Of a stretch of 64,000 nt of DNA, positions 11,831 to 23,869 are shown piece after piece. The notes beneath the pieces were generated by a model. That model was given only the letters and a program-made list of their open reading frames with translations. It did not search any database and was not told where the DNA came from. Numbering within the stretch: position 1 is the first letter of the stretch; the number at the start of each line of letters is the position of its first letter. The position numbers and the translations under genes were made by a program. Source of the stretch: Castor canadensis (Eukaryota > Chordata > Mammalia > Rodentia > Castoridae); the NCBI RefSeq assembly GCF_047511655.1, contig NC_133387.1, forward strand, positions 41,458,853-41,522,852, in the 5' to 3' direction.

Positions 11831-12176
11831 AAATATGAGCCAGGTGTGGTGGCACATGCCTATGATCCTAGCCACTCAGGAGACGAAGATCAAGAGGATT
11901 GTGCTCCCAGGTCAGGAAGGGCAAAGTTAGCAAGTACCCATATCAACAAATAGCTAGACGTGGTGTGCACCTGTCATTCCAGCTTATACAGGAAGTATAA
12001 ATAGGAAGATAGAGGTTCAGGCCAGTTGGGCATAAATATGAGACCTTATGTGAAAAATAACTAAATGTAAAAACAAGCAAACAAAAAGACTGATGGCTTG
12101 GCCCAACTGGTAGAGTGCCTGCTTAGTAAGCACAAGGTCCTGAGCTTAAACCTCAGTGCCATCAAAATAAATAAAT
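11831..12176 (+). mobile_element. Composite SINE: two B1-like units plus ID unit
   Basis: It begins with a B1-type start, 'gccaggtgtggtggcacatg', and a second B1-like unit starts near 11953. A tRNA-like ID unit starts near 12090 (ggcttggcccaactggtagagtgcctgc...), ending in an AAATAAATAAAT tail. The pol III box-like motifs of B1 and ID are visible but mutated. The order B1-B1-ID in this orientation is the same architecture as the copy at 25938-26215, so it is a genuine composite family and not a chance junction. Confidence 0.85.
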
Positions 12177-12227
12177 GAACTTCTCATTAAAGAAAAACTC
12201 TCTGGATTCTATTTTCCTACCATCCTT

Positions 12228-12336
12228 TTGTTTTTTGTTTACTTTGTTTGGTGGACAGGAGTTTGAACTCAGGTCTTCGCACTGGCAAAGCAGGCTCTCT
12301 ACCACTTAAGCCACACTTCTACCTGTCTTTTTGTGT
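12228..12336 (-). mobile_element. ID-type SINE (antisense)
   Basis: Read on the minus strand this gives the tRNA-like ID body. The box-like 'gtttgaactcaggtcttcgc' and 'ctctaccacttaagccacac' blocks are its antisense B and A regions. There is a T-rich lead on the + strand, corresponding to an A-tail on the minus strand. Confidence 0.8.
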
Positions 12337-14071
12337 TTTTAATCAATTAGCAAATGTGTTCTTACAATGACCTGCCAACTCACTGTCTCTGTGATGAAGT
12401 TGGATTTTTTTTCTTTAGCTAATTATTTCCTACTTAGGCTCAACTCTCTTTCACCCTAATCCTTCAGCACAGGGCTACAGGGAAGTGATGAGGTTAGATC
12501 CCAATCTTCTGTAAAAACTATGCTATGCGTTCCTCAGAACTTTGACTTATCCTCACCTCTCCCTAGAACTCTTCCCCTACATACTTGCATAGCTGCTTTC
12601 TTACTTCTCTGATAAAATACCACCACTTCTGAGAAGTGACACTGACCACTGACATCACTATCTATCCTCCTGCCTTTCTTTAGTTTCTTTTCAGCATCTT
12701 TCATTATGCCTTTTTGTTTGGGGAGGTTGGTGTTTGCTGCTCCCCCTTCCCTGCTTCTGCACATGGATGAGATGAGGCCAGGTCTTCATCTGTTTTGTTT
12801 CCTGCTTGGAATGATGCTCATAGTAAGAATAATTAATGAATTCTTGTAAGATAAGTAAGTGAACAAAAGAATTAATGAACTGCAATATTTATGGATAAAG
12901 AGGAGGTAACAGATGAATAACAATGAGGTTAGGAGACAACTAATTTACCCAAAGCTTAAAGTTGTCCATTCTCCACTGTTGTGAATACATTTTATTCTCC
13001 TTTCACTTGTCAGAAGTATGTTAGCTTAAACACCTCACAATGTTGTGACATGAACAGAATGTTTGCAGAGCAGTTAAAGAAATCAAAACTGTAGTTTTTT
13101 ACTAAGACTAGCATTATAGAAGAACAACAACTGAGGATGCGCCAGTAAGATATGTTGTGATGGGATTTGAAAGCCACTTTGAAAACATCCGTAAAAGAAA
13201 GCGTTCTATTGTAGTCTTCTCTCAGTTTAATGCAATTCCGTGGCTACTACACCAGGAGTAGGTTAGGGATCTCAGAGTACTAGAAAATGAGGAAAAGGCC
13301 TTTCTTCCAGAATATGAAAGCAGTCTGATTATACTATTCAGTCTTAAGCTAAATTAATTTATTTTGTTATGTCAGTAATAATCAAATTATATACTATTTG
13401 CTTCAAAGAAGAAATAAAATAGGAAAAAAAAATACAATGGCAATTCAAAGTGTTTCCCAAATCCTCATAATTTGCTTTGGAACAACGGAGGGAAACATTC
13501 AGCAACCATATCAACACATAAATAGACCATTTCAAATCCATTCCTTATAGAAAAATGTCTTGGTTTCCTTGAATGAAAATGAATTTCAAAATCAGAGTCA
13601 GCTGGCAAGTCCAGAGAGTACTGTGGAGGGGAAAATGAAAATTTCAAGGGAAAGCCAGAACCAGGACCCCAGCCTTTCATAAGCACAGTGAGTAGAGGGA
13701 AAATCCTGTCAAACCACATCCCCAGTGACCCTCCAGCTGCATCACTGTCGGCTAATGTATACCCTACCCTTTCACAATTTATCTTTATAAAAGTTTCACT
13801 CATTTGTAAAGTTTGTCTACAGGGGATTTAAAAAAAAATCTTTATCACTTTTTGCTGCTTCTTTGCCAAAAGGTTACAAGTCTTTTCTTCTGACAACACT
13901 ACCTTTCTCCCCATAGGGAAAATGGTTCATAAAAATAAACCAGGAAGAAAATATCCTGTGTAAAGAAGAAAGCACAGTAGACAGGATTTTAATCTGATAT
14001 TTAAAAGACCTTTAAAATTGTTTTGGATATATTCATGAATTCCAATGTCTTTATGTAAGAATTAAAATGTA
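12337..14071. other. Intergenic, no gene recognised
   Basis: Only chance open frames are present. The longest, antisense at 13465-13803, has no recognisable domain, no splice context and no homologue I can name. I see no clear repeat. Confidence 0.6.
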
Positions 14072-14332
14072 TTGTTTTGGGGTTTGGGTTTTTTTTTGTT
14101 TGGTTGTTGTTTTTTTTTTTTTTTTGGTAGTACTAGGGTTTGAACTCAGGGCCTCATGCTTGCTAGACAGGTACCTTACCACTTGATCCACTCCACCAGT
14201 TCTTTTTTGGGTTGAGTATTTTCAAGAGAGGGTCTCGTGAACTATTTGCCTTGGCTGACTTCAAACCACGATCCTCTTGCTCTTTGCCTTCTGAGTAGCT
14301 AGGGTTACAGGCATCAGCCACCAGCGCCAGCT
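14072..14332 (-). mobile_element. ID-B1 composite SINE (antisense)
   Basis: A long T-rich stretch (the A-tail in antisense) leads into the ID unit, 'tagggtttgaactcagggcc ... ccacttgatccactccacc'. A B1-like unit follows, ending 'gggttacaggcatcagccac'. The sequence closely resembles an ID-B1 SINE I associate with beaver-type rodents. Confidence 0.85.
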
Positions 14333-14929
14333 AAAATGTGTTCTGTAATGAAACATAAAATGATAGACTGAGGTTAGGTCTGGTAGTGATCCTGAGATAA
14401 ATACATGTTGCATCTTTCTGGCAGATTATAGCAACATTTGTTCGGCAATAAAAACTAAAGAGGCCTTTGATACAAGTCCCTTCAGAGTAGGTATTATTTG
14501 GCTTTCAAAAATCAACAATTCCTAGCCAGAAACATGTAATTATGGAGTCATAATCAAAGCAGATGTATCAATAAGTTGGTATATCATCGCACTTAGATTA
14601 CAACACCATGTGCAGGAACAGACCATTGGTACAAAGGCAGTAAGAGCAACATGTACCACTGACAATGATCAGAGTCTGCACATATTAAAAGGGTGTTTTT
14701 AAAACGGGGGACCTTCATTGTAAGTTCCATTTTACTTTCTTGCAGTAAATAGGAAGAGGGCCAGAAGAACAGGAAAAGAAAAACAAATAGTTTTTGAACT
14801 TACAGAAAATATTCTTATGTACATTCATAGTTCAAGAAATATCATTTAAAACAATAACCTAATACACTGAGAAAGTAAGATTTGACAATCCACTACTTCA
14901 TAAACATATAGGGATGGAAAAGTTTAATT
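14333..14929. other. Intergenic, no gene recognised
   Basis: This is AT-rich sequence without a supported gene or a repeat I can name. Confidence 0.55.
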
Positions 14930-15330
14930 TTTCACTAATGGGGAAGAATGAATTGGTTCAAATCAATGGAATACAAGGTAGACAATATTTTTAATTAAAA
15001 AATCCTTTGATCCAGCAATTCCACTACTCAGAATTAATTCCAAGATATACAGACAGAGAGATGATATATAATGTAGTTGAATGTATGCATTATATATCTA
15101 TGTGTGTATGTATGAACAGGAAGATGGTGATGAAGATGATAGCTAGATAGATGCTAGATAGACAGACAGATGATTAATATAAGACAGGGGTATAATAATA
15201 CACGATATACTAGAGGGATAGGGATATTTATTGTAAGTTGTTTATAGTTGCACAATTATAAAAGCAACATAAATTGACAGAAGTAACAAAAAGTTTAAAT
15301 AAATTATGCTGCGGCTAACACGATTCTACC
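14930..15330 (+). mobile_element. Old L1 (L1M-type) 3' fragment
   Basis: Two blocks match the end of L1 ORF2/3' region in sense. One is 'gatccagcaattccactact' near 15010. The other is a stretch near 15236-15310 that parallels the L1 text around the 'aataaattatg' motif. The two are separated by a GATA/GACA-rich simple region. The copy is strongly decayed and without TSD, so its borders are approximate. Confidence 0.6.
15100..15175 (+). repeat. Degenerate TATG/GATA/GACA simple repeat
   Basis: There are runs of gtgtatgtatg, then gatgaagatgatagctagatagatgc, then gatagacagacagatg. This is an impure tetranucleotide array inside the L1 remnant. Confidence 0.7.
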
Positions 15331-15493
15331 TATAAAATCCTTTTACTTTTGTCTTTAGTTTGTCAGAATTGAGGACTGGCAAAAGTTAGTGAGAAATCAC
15401 AACACACACATATTCACAAATATTTCTTAACTATACTTTTAAATGGCCTTCAAACCACACTTGTTTGATTTTATATTTTAATGATTAGTACTA

Positions 15494-15575
15494 CTCTGCA
15501 GTACCAAAGCTCAGCCCCAGGGCCCTGCACACACTAGGCAAGTGCTGCACAATTGCTTTTGTTCCACCCCCAACC
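15494..15575 (-). mobile_element. ID-like SINE remnant (antisense)
   Basis: On the minus strand it reads as a tRNA-like body (..gcacttgcctagtgtgtgcagggccctgggg..), the ID core, with degraded ends. Confidence 0.6.
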
Positions 15576-16597
15576 CAACAATGTGCTTTAAGTGTTATAA
15601 ACCATTGATTGAAAACTGAGACAAGAGATGATGCAGAATGATATTCAAGAATATTCCCTTCTAATCATGCACTTGTAAAGCCAATTTAAAAATCAGTTAT
15701 AATCGAGGGCCTTTCTACATAAATAAAAGGAAAAATAATGCTAAATATTTGTCATTTATGGAATGGGCTCTTTTTCCCTACCTAAATCCTTATCTTCCAA
15801 AATAACTTAATTTTTTAAAAAATGAGCTCTTGAGCTCATTGTTGCTAGTGAGAGACTGAACTTTGGAAATGCCAAAGTAATAACAAAAAAGAATTCTCTT
15901 GCATTTTAGCAATTGCCTGAAGTCAAATTTAATGAACTGAAAAGGAAGGTTTCTGTGGCATCCGTGAGAGCAGCTGGAAAGAGAACTTTTTCTGCTTGTA
16001 GTGGTGGGTGCTTACCAGATAATAAGCAGCTCATCTGGACTTAGAAAAACATAAAACACCAACGTGGAAACACAGACAACTGATAATTGGCTTTCTGATT
16101 AGATATCCATCCTCAATTTTTGAGGCTAATAAAGAAAGCCCAGGTAGGACAGGAGGGGGAGTTTCAAAAAATGTGTATTAAAGGCCTCTGGGAAAAACTA
16201 TGGAATAAATATTTATCTAGTTGGATTGTTGTTATATATCTCCATAAACACTATTAGAACTTGACTGTGAATTGCAATAGCAACTAACGCATCAGACACT
16301 TTTGTCTTTCATCCAGAGCTAGTTAGAGGAAGTAAAAAATAATAGGGACCTAGTATCAATGCTCAATATGAGGACTGATATAATGAGGATGTTATTTATC
16401 ACATGAAAAGACTTAGCATTAACATTCCCCAATTGCTTTACTAATATAATGACTGCTGATAGAATATATTTAGTCTACAGTGTAGTCTGAAAAAACCACT
16501 TGGTTAATGAGATGTCTGAAAGCTTCTCTCAACAGATTAAGAGATGTGAGGTGAGCATTCTCTGAACACAGGCAAGGGCATGTAGTGTGTATCTTTC
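15576..16597. other. Intergenic, no gene recognised
   Basis: There is no supported gene. A near-perfect palindrome lies at 15821-15840. Confidence 0.6.
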
Positions 16598-16960
16598 TGC
16601 CTCATCATTCTTTCGATAATAATTATTGAGGCTCTACTAAGTGTCAGGTACCACTCTAGGCTTTGAAGACATAGCAGGAAAGAAAAAATGAAAACTTAAC
16701 CTTCATAGAGCATGCCTTCTAATAAAAGCAAAGAGACAATAAAGAAATAAAGAAATGCAATATACTGGTTGGGGGAATTGCCATTAAGAAAAATAAAGGA
16801 GCGTACAGATGATAATGGGCACAAGGACTTGAAGAAGAGAGGTTCTTGGATATGGATGTATTGAGAAGAAATGTGAAGGAAATAACAATCGAGAGAAACA
16901 GAGGTCCCCAGCAGTGAGAGTAGGTGCAAAGCCCTTGAGAGAGACCATGATTGATTCATT
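16598..16960 (-). mobile_element. L2-type LINE 3' end (antisense)
   Basis: The series 'attattgaggctctactaag', 'gtcaggtaccactctaggct', 'gcatgccttctaa' and 'gacaataaagaaataaagaa' follows the order of an antisense L2 3' end. A later 'gcaaagcccttgagagagac' block also fits. It is old and mutated. Confidence 0.6.
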
Positions 16961-17860
16961 ATAGATTTACACAACCAATCTAATGAGAATAAGATAATCT
17001 GCCTAGTAATAAAGTGGGTTTCTCAATGGGGAAATATTCTCCATCATCTCCTTAGATATTGTACAACAGGATAATAGTTTCAGTAGGAAATGTCATGGAA
17101 ACCCAAGTTTCCAGGTCTGAGCCACCCCAAATTTCTATCACTATATGGAAATTTCTCTGCATCTCTTTTAAACATAAAATAATGTTCTTGGTACACTTGT
17201 AGAATGTTCTAAATATTTTTTAAAGTGGTATCCCATTAGAAATCTTAGGCAAATAAAAAGTTTGAGAAAGCTTCTTAATGATTGTATTCAGTTTTATTCC
17301 TACAGAAAAGATATGGACACACATAAAAATTTTAGCAATGTATATCAAAAGGCTTAAAATGTTACTACCCTATAAGCATGTAATTGTATTTTAGAAATCC
17401 TAAGTAAATAATTCAATATTGGTAAGTTTTATGTACTTCATTTCAACATGACAGATAGTGCTTGGAAGTATTCATTGCAATGTTAGAGTAATGTTAATGG
17501 AAATATGTTACCTTTGTGTAATGGGATATTATGCTGACTTTCAGTCTGATGTCAATGAGGAATTCTTGATGTGGAAAAAAGGTTTATAATGCTGAAAAGA
17601 AGAAGAACACAAAACTTTAGACACAGTGAAAACATACCTCACAGTGGTCTCATACATAGTGGAATGTGTAAGGGGACTTAGAAAGGGAAGGCTGGAGTCA
17701 AGTTCATGCTCATTATTCATTTCTCTTTCCTAGAGAAAATGAGAACTGAACAAAAGGTGGAGTTGTGGACATGAGAAGCAGATTCTTCAAGAAATGTTAG
17801 TGAGTTTGAATTGGTAGCACTTGGTGACCATTTGGATGAAGAGACTGATGGAATAATTCC
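16961..17860. other. Intergenic with possible old L1 remnant
   Basis: There is no gene. The part around 17290-17620 has L1M-like phrases (for example 'aatgggatattatgctgact' near 17520) in sense orientation, too weak to delimit. Confidence 0.4.
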
Positions 17861-17975
17861 CAATTTTTTTATTTTGTCTTGTTTCATTTTGAAACAAGGA
17901 CTTGCCACTCTCCAACTGCCCTTGAACTCATGATATTCCTAGTATTACAGGTGTGCAGCATCACCCTCAGCCCAC
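17861..17975 (-). mobile_element. B1-like SINE (antisense)
   Basis: Near the + strand end it carries 'attacaggtgtgcagcatca', the antisense of the B1 5' region, preceded by 'cccttgaactcatgatattc' and a T-rich lead. It is a short monomer. Confidence 0.65.
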
Positions 17976-18635
17976 TGCTAACTTAATTGCTATGTGGGTT
18001 TGGCTTTGGCACCAGGTAGGCAGTGGAAGCTGGAAGGTTTTTTCTAACTAAGGGCAGGAAGTCATGTTAAGGCAATAACTTAACTATTAGAAGTAAAAAG
18101 TTTTAAAGTATAAAATAATGTAAGAAAAAAGAAAAAAAGAGATCAATTAGACTTGAATATAATTAGCTCCTTTGGATCCAATTTAAAGGGTTATAAAATG
18201 GGATCTATCAAGAAAGCTTGAAGTTCCAGAGATTAATTAACACTGGAATAGAAGTGGCTGGAAGATTTGCCAAATAACACTCAGTATATCACCCAGAGTT
18301 TTTTGCTGCTGACAGGACAATAAAACATATGCTTAAATAGCAGCAGGAAGAAGACAGGCTGAATTTAAACACACTTGGCAATGAGTGAAACTTGTAAGTT
18401 CTAAGAAGCTGGTATAAATCAGCTGAGGTTGCTCTGGGGGAAATCTTGACAAGATACCCAGAAATGAACTGCTTGGCCACAGAATTCATTTCTGTTTTCA
18501 GTAACAAATAATCTTGACTCAAGTTACCTAAGTGGTGACCATACGTTATGATACACAATAGGGAGACAAGAACACTTCAAGACTGATTGGCTCACTGCCC
18601 CCATTTAAGTCATCAGGGATCCAGGTTCTTTGTAC
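17976..18635. other. Intergenic, no gene recognised
   Basis: No supported gene or nameable repeat is seen. Confidence 0.55.
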
Positions 18636-18715
18636 CTTTTTTTTCTTCCTGTGCTGAGTAGGAATCAAACCCAGGTCTTCACACATGCTAGCAAGCATCC
18701 AACCTCTAGCCTGGT
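18636..18715 (-). mobile_element. ID-type SINE (antisense)
   Basis: A T-tract is followed by 'ggaatcaaacccaggtcttc', 'acacatgctagcaagcatcc' and 'aacctctagcc', an antisense tRNA-like ID body. Confidence 0.7.
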
Positions 18716-20687
18716 ACCTCTTTTGTGCTTAGTGTTTGTTCACATCTCACTGATGAGAAGTCATTCACATGATCGCACCTAGGCACAAGAGAGATTGGAA
18801 AATAGTTTCTGGTTGACCAGAAGAAGAGAAAAGTTGGTTTGGGGTGATAGCCAGAATCTGGTCCAAAAAGTGAGTGATAATAACAAACAACACTGAACTA
18901 CCTCCTATTTGCTTTGCCAGCTATGTGGAAATTGTACTCAATGTGCTAGCAGAAATAAAAAACAAGAAGCAATTGAGACTTGCAGGTAAATCCTATCCCC
19001 AAAAAGGCAGAAACATAGCCACTGGAATGATATTTTTGACAAATATAGTCAATAGGAATGAGAACACAGACTAGGAAGCCAGAAAGCCAGCCAGGAAGCC
19101 TTCACGCAGTGGTAGATAGACCTCAAAACACACCATGACACATCTCCAGCCTGTTGGAATGAAAGCCAAATGCTCCTTCTCTGAACTTCCTTGAATCAGA
19201 GGATACTCCATTCATATAGGCCATACCAACCAACATGACATGCATTTTGAGAAAAACCAGGGAGGCAAAAGGGAGCTGTGTCCACTTCTTTTATTTCCCC
19301 TTACCTCTTTATTTAAAATGCTTGGGGTAGAACCTGAGAAATCACCTAAGCCAAAAGAAAATGGCCATTCTGGAAACCAAGACCAAGCCTCGTTGTGGCA
19401 TAGCCTCTCACTTGCACAGTGCTCTCCATCTATCCAAGAACTGGACCTGACCATTCTTAACATGGATCAAAGTAACAGGAGGCATTAGTGAAAGAGAAGA
19501 CTGAGAGAATCAGGTAATGTTTCATACTGCAGGTGGTCTTCCCAGCCCAGCTGCAGAAGAAGTGAGAGTTCTGTCTTAGATCAGCTGTACAAGCTACTAC
19601 AATTCTTCTCATTCCATCATCATATAAAGTCTGTTTGGAATTATTTGCACTATTCCATTCTCAATTACTAGTTGAGTACAAAATGTACAAGGAGTGCAAG
19701 ATATCATCTACATTTAGACATTTTTAACAACCATGAAAATTCAATGCCTATTTCTCCAAAGAAAATTTTAAAAACTCATGCTTTAAACAGAAAAATTGGA
19801 GCCATCTAGCCACTTCTTTTACCCTGACATCCCTAAAAGAGCCATACCTAGCACCTCCTAATTGTTCATTTCTGTGTCTGGTCCTTATAAAAAAACAACA
19901 GGGTTGGGAGGAATTCTGCAGATTAAACATGTATTTACTATTAAATCTTGGTTTGATTCTCAAGAAACAAACCTCCTTTAAAACAAAGCTAGTTATGCCG
20001 TATTGCGTGCGCTCACACAGACACACACACACACTTCCACAGATGTCTCAACATTAGACAGATTGATATCAAATATCATTTAAGATCATGGCAAAACCCT
20101 GAGGGTTTTAATACTGAAGTGTGTGATAGATAATGTCAGACAATCCCAAGCAAATTAATTATACAACACTGAACTTCAAATATCTAAATACAGAAAAATC
20201 AGGTGGCAGGCAGTTGCACTGGGAAACCCCAGGGAATGTCATGTACATATAGCCTGAAATCATGCACAACAAATCTGAAACAGCCATAGGAGGCAGCCCA
20301 GCAGGTTTTTTCTTGCTGCTTCCAAACTTAAAGCTACATGTGACACAAGGATTGTCCCCTAATGTTGTTGTAGATTACAACTTATCCATATAAAAAGTAT
20401 ACTTGCCAGAATAAAAAATATGCTTGCTAGTGTCAAAGGCTGCACCTGAACTTTCAAATAACATCATTTACTTTTGATGCTCCAATGGCATGCTTAGCTT
20501 CTACTTACCTGTCAGAAACTGACCTCTTTTGCATGGCCTCAGCCATATGTTATCTCACATAGTTTAGAAACAGGTCACATATTTTACCTCCAGCTGCTTC
20601 ATCAGGCCCATGCTGCTGTCTCCTTGTCATATACCCACTGTGAGCTTGAGTTAGACAACCTAAACTTGGGGTGGCAAGTACCTCATG
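18716..20687. other. Intergenic, no gene recognised
   Basis: There are chance frames only. A short (CA)n run lies at about 20015-20034. I see no supported gene. Confidence 0.6.
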
Positions 20688-20698
20688 CATTTCTCTAT

Positions 20699-21115
20699 CA
20701 TTATTATTATTATTATTATTTTGGCAGTACTGGGGTTGCAACTCAAGGCTTTGTGCTTGCTAGGCAAGCACTCTACTGCTTGAGCCACACCTCCAGCCCT
20801 TTTTGCTATGGTTATTTTGGAGATAGAGTCTCACTTTTTGTTCAAGACAGCCTGGACAGTTATCTTATTTAAGCTTCCCACCATGACTGGAATGCTACCA
20901 TGCCCAGCTATTTTCCACTGAGAAGGGGTCTCTTGAGCTTTTTTGCCCAGGCTGGCCTGGAATAATGGCCCTCCTAATCTCAGACCACAGTACCACGCCT
21001 AGCTATTGGTTGAGATGAGGTCATGTGAAATATTTGCCAAGGCTGGGCTCAACAATTCTTCCATCTCAGCCTCCCAAGTAGCTAGGATTACAAGCGTGAG
21101 CCACTAGTGCCAGTA
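20699..21115 (-). mobile_element. Four-unit composite SINE: ID plus three B1-like units (antisense)
   Basis: This 417-bp element is flanked by perfect 11-bp direct repeats catttctctat (20688-20698 and 21116-21126). Along the + strand come an (ATT)n tail, then an antisense ID unit (ggcagtactggggttgcaac... gcttgagccacacctccagc). Three B1-like segments follow, each with a landmark: 'gagatagagtctcac' near 20819, 'gcccaggctggcctgg' near 20945, and 'ccaaggctgggctcaac' near 21039. The last ends 'aggattacaagcgtgagcca'. The single TSD around the whole shows it moved as one unit. Confidence 0.88.
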
Positions 21116-21126
21116 CATTTCTCTAT

Positions 21127-22256
21127 TGAAGAGATATATATCATAGCAATCATATTGAGATAGATTTCCTTCTGTCTATGTCTCCTGGCTGAAAGGACCA
21201 AAAAAAGTTAGTCTTGTGTGATTTCATAGCAAGAAAATTAGGAAAGGACATAGTTTTACTCTTTAATGAGGGTGTTGAGGTCCAGGTAGCATACATTCTC
21301 CCATTGTATTTGTCCCTGTGACTTCTATGTCATAACACACATGAGACTTTTCACAAGCTAAGTGTTGCTTATAGTTCATCCCTCAGGAGTTCTAGACACT
21401 GTGTCCTGGCAGAGCAGTGTCTGGGTAGAAGATTTGAGAGCTGGTGCAACAGGGGTGAAAGGGAACACATTTTGCTGCTTCTGGAACAGCAAGAGAGAGG
21501 TTCATATCACTAGGAGAAACCACTTAACATGAAGTGACTCTTCTTTTTGCTGCTAGTAACCCTTGGTCTTCTGGGAATGGAAAGCACACTAGCCTCTGTG
21601 ACTTTATCCTAATGGCAGAATCTTGATCAGTTCTCCAATGCAGAACAGAAGCAAGGCCATTGAGTTTCACCAAGACTTTACAGAAGGATCTGAGTCCAAG
21701 AAAGGTAATAATATTTGCAAGCAGCATGATTCATAGCTACATGTAGGGGACATCCGCCTACCAATAACTCAAGGTTCCTTTCCACAGTGCCCTTTCTTAG
21801 CCCATGGCTCACCTAGAAAAAATGGGGCATTTTCACCCAGGACCTTGAAATATGTTAGCACTGCTTCCCTTGTCCTCCAGGCTCATCTTCTGGTGCAGAA
21901 CCCACTTCTGGAGGCTTCATTATATGGTGAGCAGGTAGCGAAGGAAAAGCTCCTTTCCAGGGAACCCCAGCAAAACAATCACACCATATTTGACATCAGA
22001 GCACTTCCCAGCTATGGGGGATTATGGGCAACTTTCACTTTTATTTATCCTTTTTTATTTTTGAGAATGTTTACAGAGAATAAATTTTTTCATAATAATA
22101 AAATTTTTTAAATACTTTAATTTTTAAAAGAAATAATAAATTTATTTCTGAATAAAGTTTGCTGAGGAGGGCTACTTTTTTCCAAAGGGGAGGGGAAAAG
22201 AAAAGAAAAAAGAAACAAGATGAGAAAAGGAAGAAATGCAATGTGTGAGAGACAAA
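21127..22256. other. Intergenic, no gene recognised
   Basis: No gene is supported. It is A/T-rich near 22080-22140 with an AG-rich tract at 22180-22235. Confidence 0.55.
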
Positions 22257-22420
22257 GACACCAAAGTCTAAGAGAGTGCTGGTTTTGTCACTTATTAACC
22301 CTATGGCTTTAAACAAGTCACATTATCATTTTCCTCATAAGAAACTTAGAAAGCTGCTTCCTGCCTTGCTGACCTTATGTGTCGGGTTGAGGAGCAAATG
22401 ATAAAATGGCAAGCATAGGA
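22257..22420 (+). mobile_element. MIR SINE (sense)
   Basis: It matches the MIR core in order: 'gttttgtcacttattaaccc', then an 'aacaagtcacattatcattt' block and 'cctcataagaaactt', then a more diverged 3' part ending 'gatgagg'-like 'gaggagcaaatgataaaatg'. It is typical of an ancient tRNA-derived mammalian repeat. Confidence 0.65.
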
Positions 22421-23575
22421 GCTCTTCCTGCAGGTTGAGGCTTTTCGACTGCTTGTTCCCTGCTTTTAATTAAGACCAGAAGTAGAGTTGCTTGCAATTG
22501 GATGTCCATGGGCTATTTCTCTGGAATTTGGAGCATGGTACATTGAATCCAAACTCTCTGTCTTTGCACTGTGTCATCTACCTCACACATAATGGAAAGA
22601 AGCAGGTAAATCTGAGAGTAAAGTCACCCTACTCTAGTTTTATTTCTTCTACCTCCAAAATTTTTTCTCAAGTTTGCACAAAACAGTGGAAAGTCACCAA
22701 AAACATCTAAATAGTGCATTTCATGTCAGGATGGCCTAAAATGTATAATTTGCACTCTCTGTCCTTCCCTGGGTAAAATCATTGCATTATAGAACCGGCT
22801 CATCCACATAACAGAATTAATTGCATTAAGCAATGTTAAACCTCTCTTAGCTGCCTGAATTTCCACAAATTATGTTTTTGCCCACAAAACATCAAGAACT
22901 TTAACAAACTGCAACATCATATTTGACATTACATTTCCCCAAATATTGTGTGTGGACCACTCCACATTCTGATCTTTTCGCAGCTGAGTTATTAGCATTT
23001 CAGGGTGATATTAGTAAGAATGTGTCCATAGCCTTATGTACCTTAAAGAAAACATGCTCCAATTTCTATTTAATACTCCTGAGAGCAGTCGTGTTTCTCT
23101 TTGGCGAGATTGTTTGCATAAAAGTTTCTCCAGAGAAAGCCCTGGGATTAATTTACCTCTGCCATCATGACTGACTACAGAGCAGCTGTCAGGCAACTGA
23201 AGTGTCTCCAATCTCCATCACAAATTACTCTAAATGGTTTTGAAGATACACTCACCAAGTCTGTGATGCCTAGCAATTCTGACAGGTACACAAACAATTG
23301 CCTGGAATGAGAAACAAGAGGATCTGTTTGGGGTCTTCATAATAAAATTGCCCTAGAGCCTTTGTTTGTTGATGCTCCAGGAGCCACAAATTTGTCAAGT
23401 ACATCTAGAAAGTACAGCGCCTGCTTTGCGCACAGTTCTGATTGAATTTGTGTTTTAGCAACATGAGGCCGAGCCTGTCTCACAATGACCTGCAAGAAGC
23501 CACAAGGAGATCTCGTAGTCTTATTTTTAAAAAAAAAATCACATAATATTGTTGTGAATTCTACTTCTGTCGAAT
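22421..23575. other. Intergenic, no gene recognised
   Basis: There are chance open frames on both strands only. I see no splice-bounded coding sequence and no repeat I can name. Confidence 0.55.
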
Positions 23576-23693
23576 TTTTGTTGTTGCTCTTGTTGTTTTG
23601 TGTGAATCAGGGACTCACCCCTTCAAACTACCTATCCTCCTGACTCTGCCTACCCCATGCTGGGATTACAGGCATGCACCACCACATCCAGTT
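23576..23693 (-). mobile_element. B1-like SINE (antisense)
   Basis: It is T-rich at its left end and then runs 'ctatcctcctgactctgcct' and 'gctgggattacaggcatgca', followed by 'ccaccacatccag'. This is the antisense of a B1 monomer with an intact 5' end. Confidence 0.8.
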
Positions 23694-23869
23694 TTGCCAA
23701 TTGTTCTTAATTGCAGATTAATTCCAAATTTTTCAAAAAGGTGAATTGTGTGCATGAAAATAAGTATATTAGCTATGTCAGACAATATCAGTGCCTGGTC
23801 CTTGAAGACCTTGAGTAGTAAGTACTGTGAAGTAAGAACAAAGGTCATAAAAAAAGAAACCACCCATGA

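Noticed and set aside
13465..13803. 112-codon minus-strand open frame
   Set aside because: No recognisable domain, and no splice or poly(A) context supports a gene.
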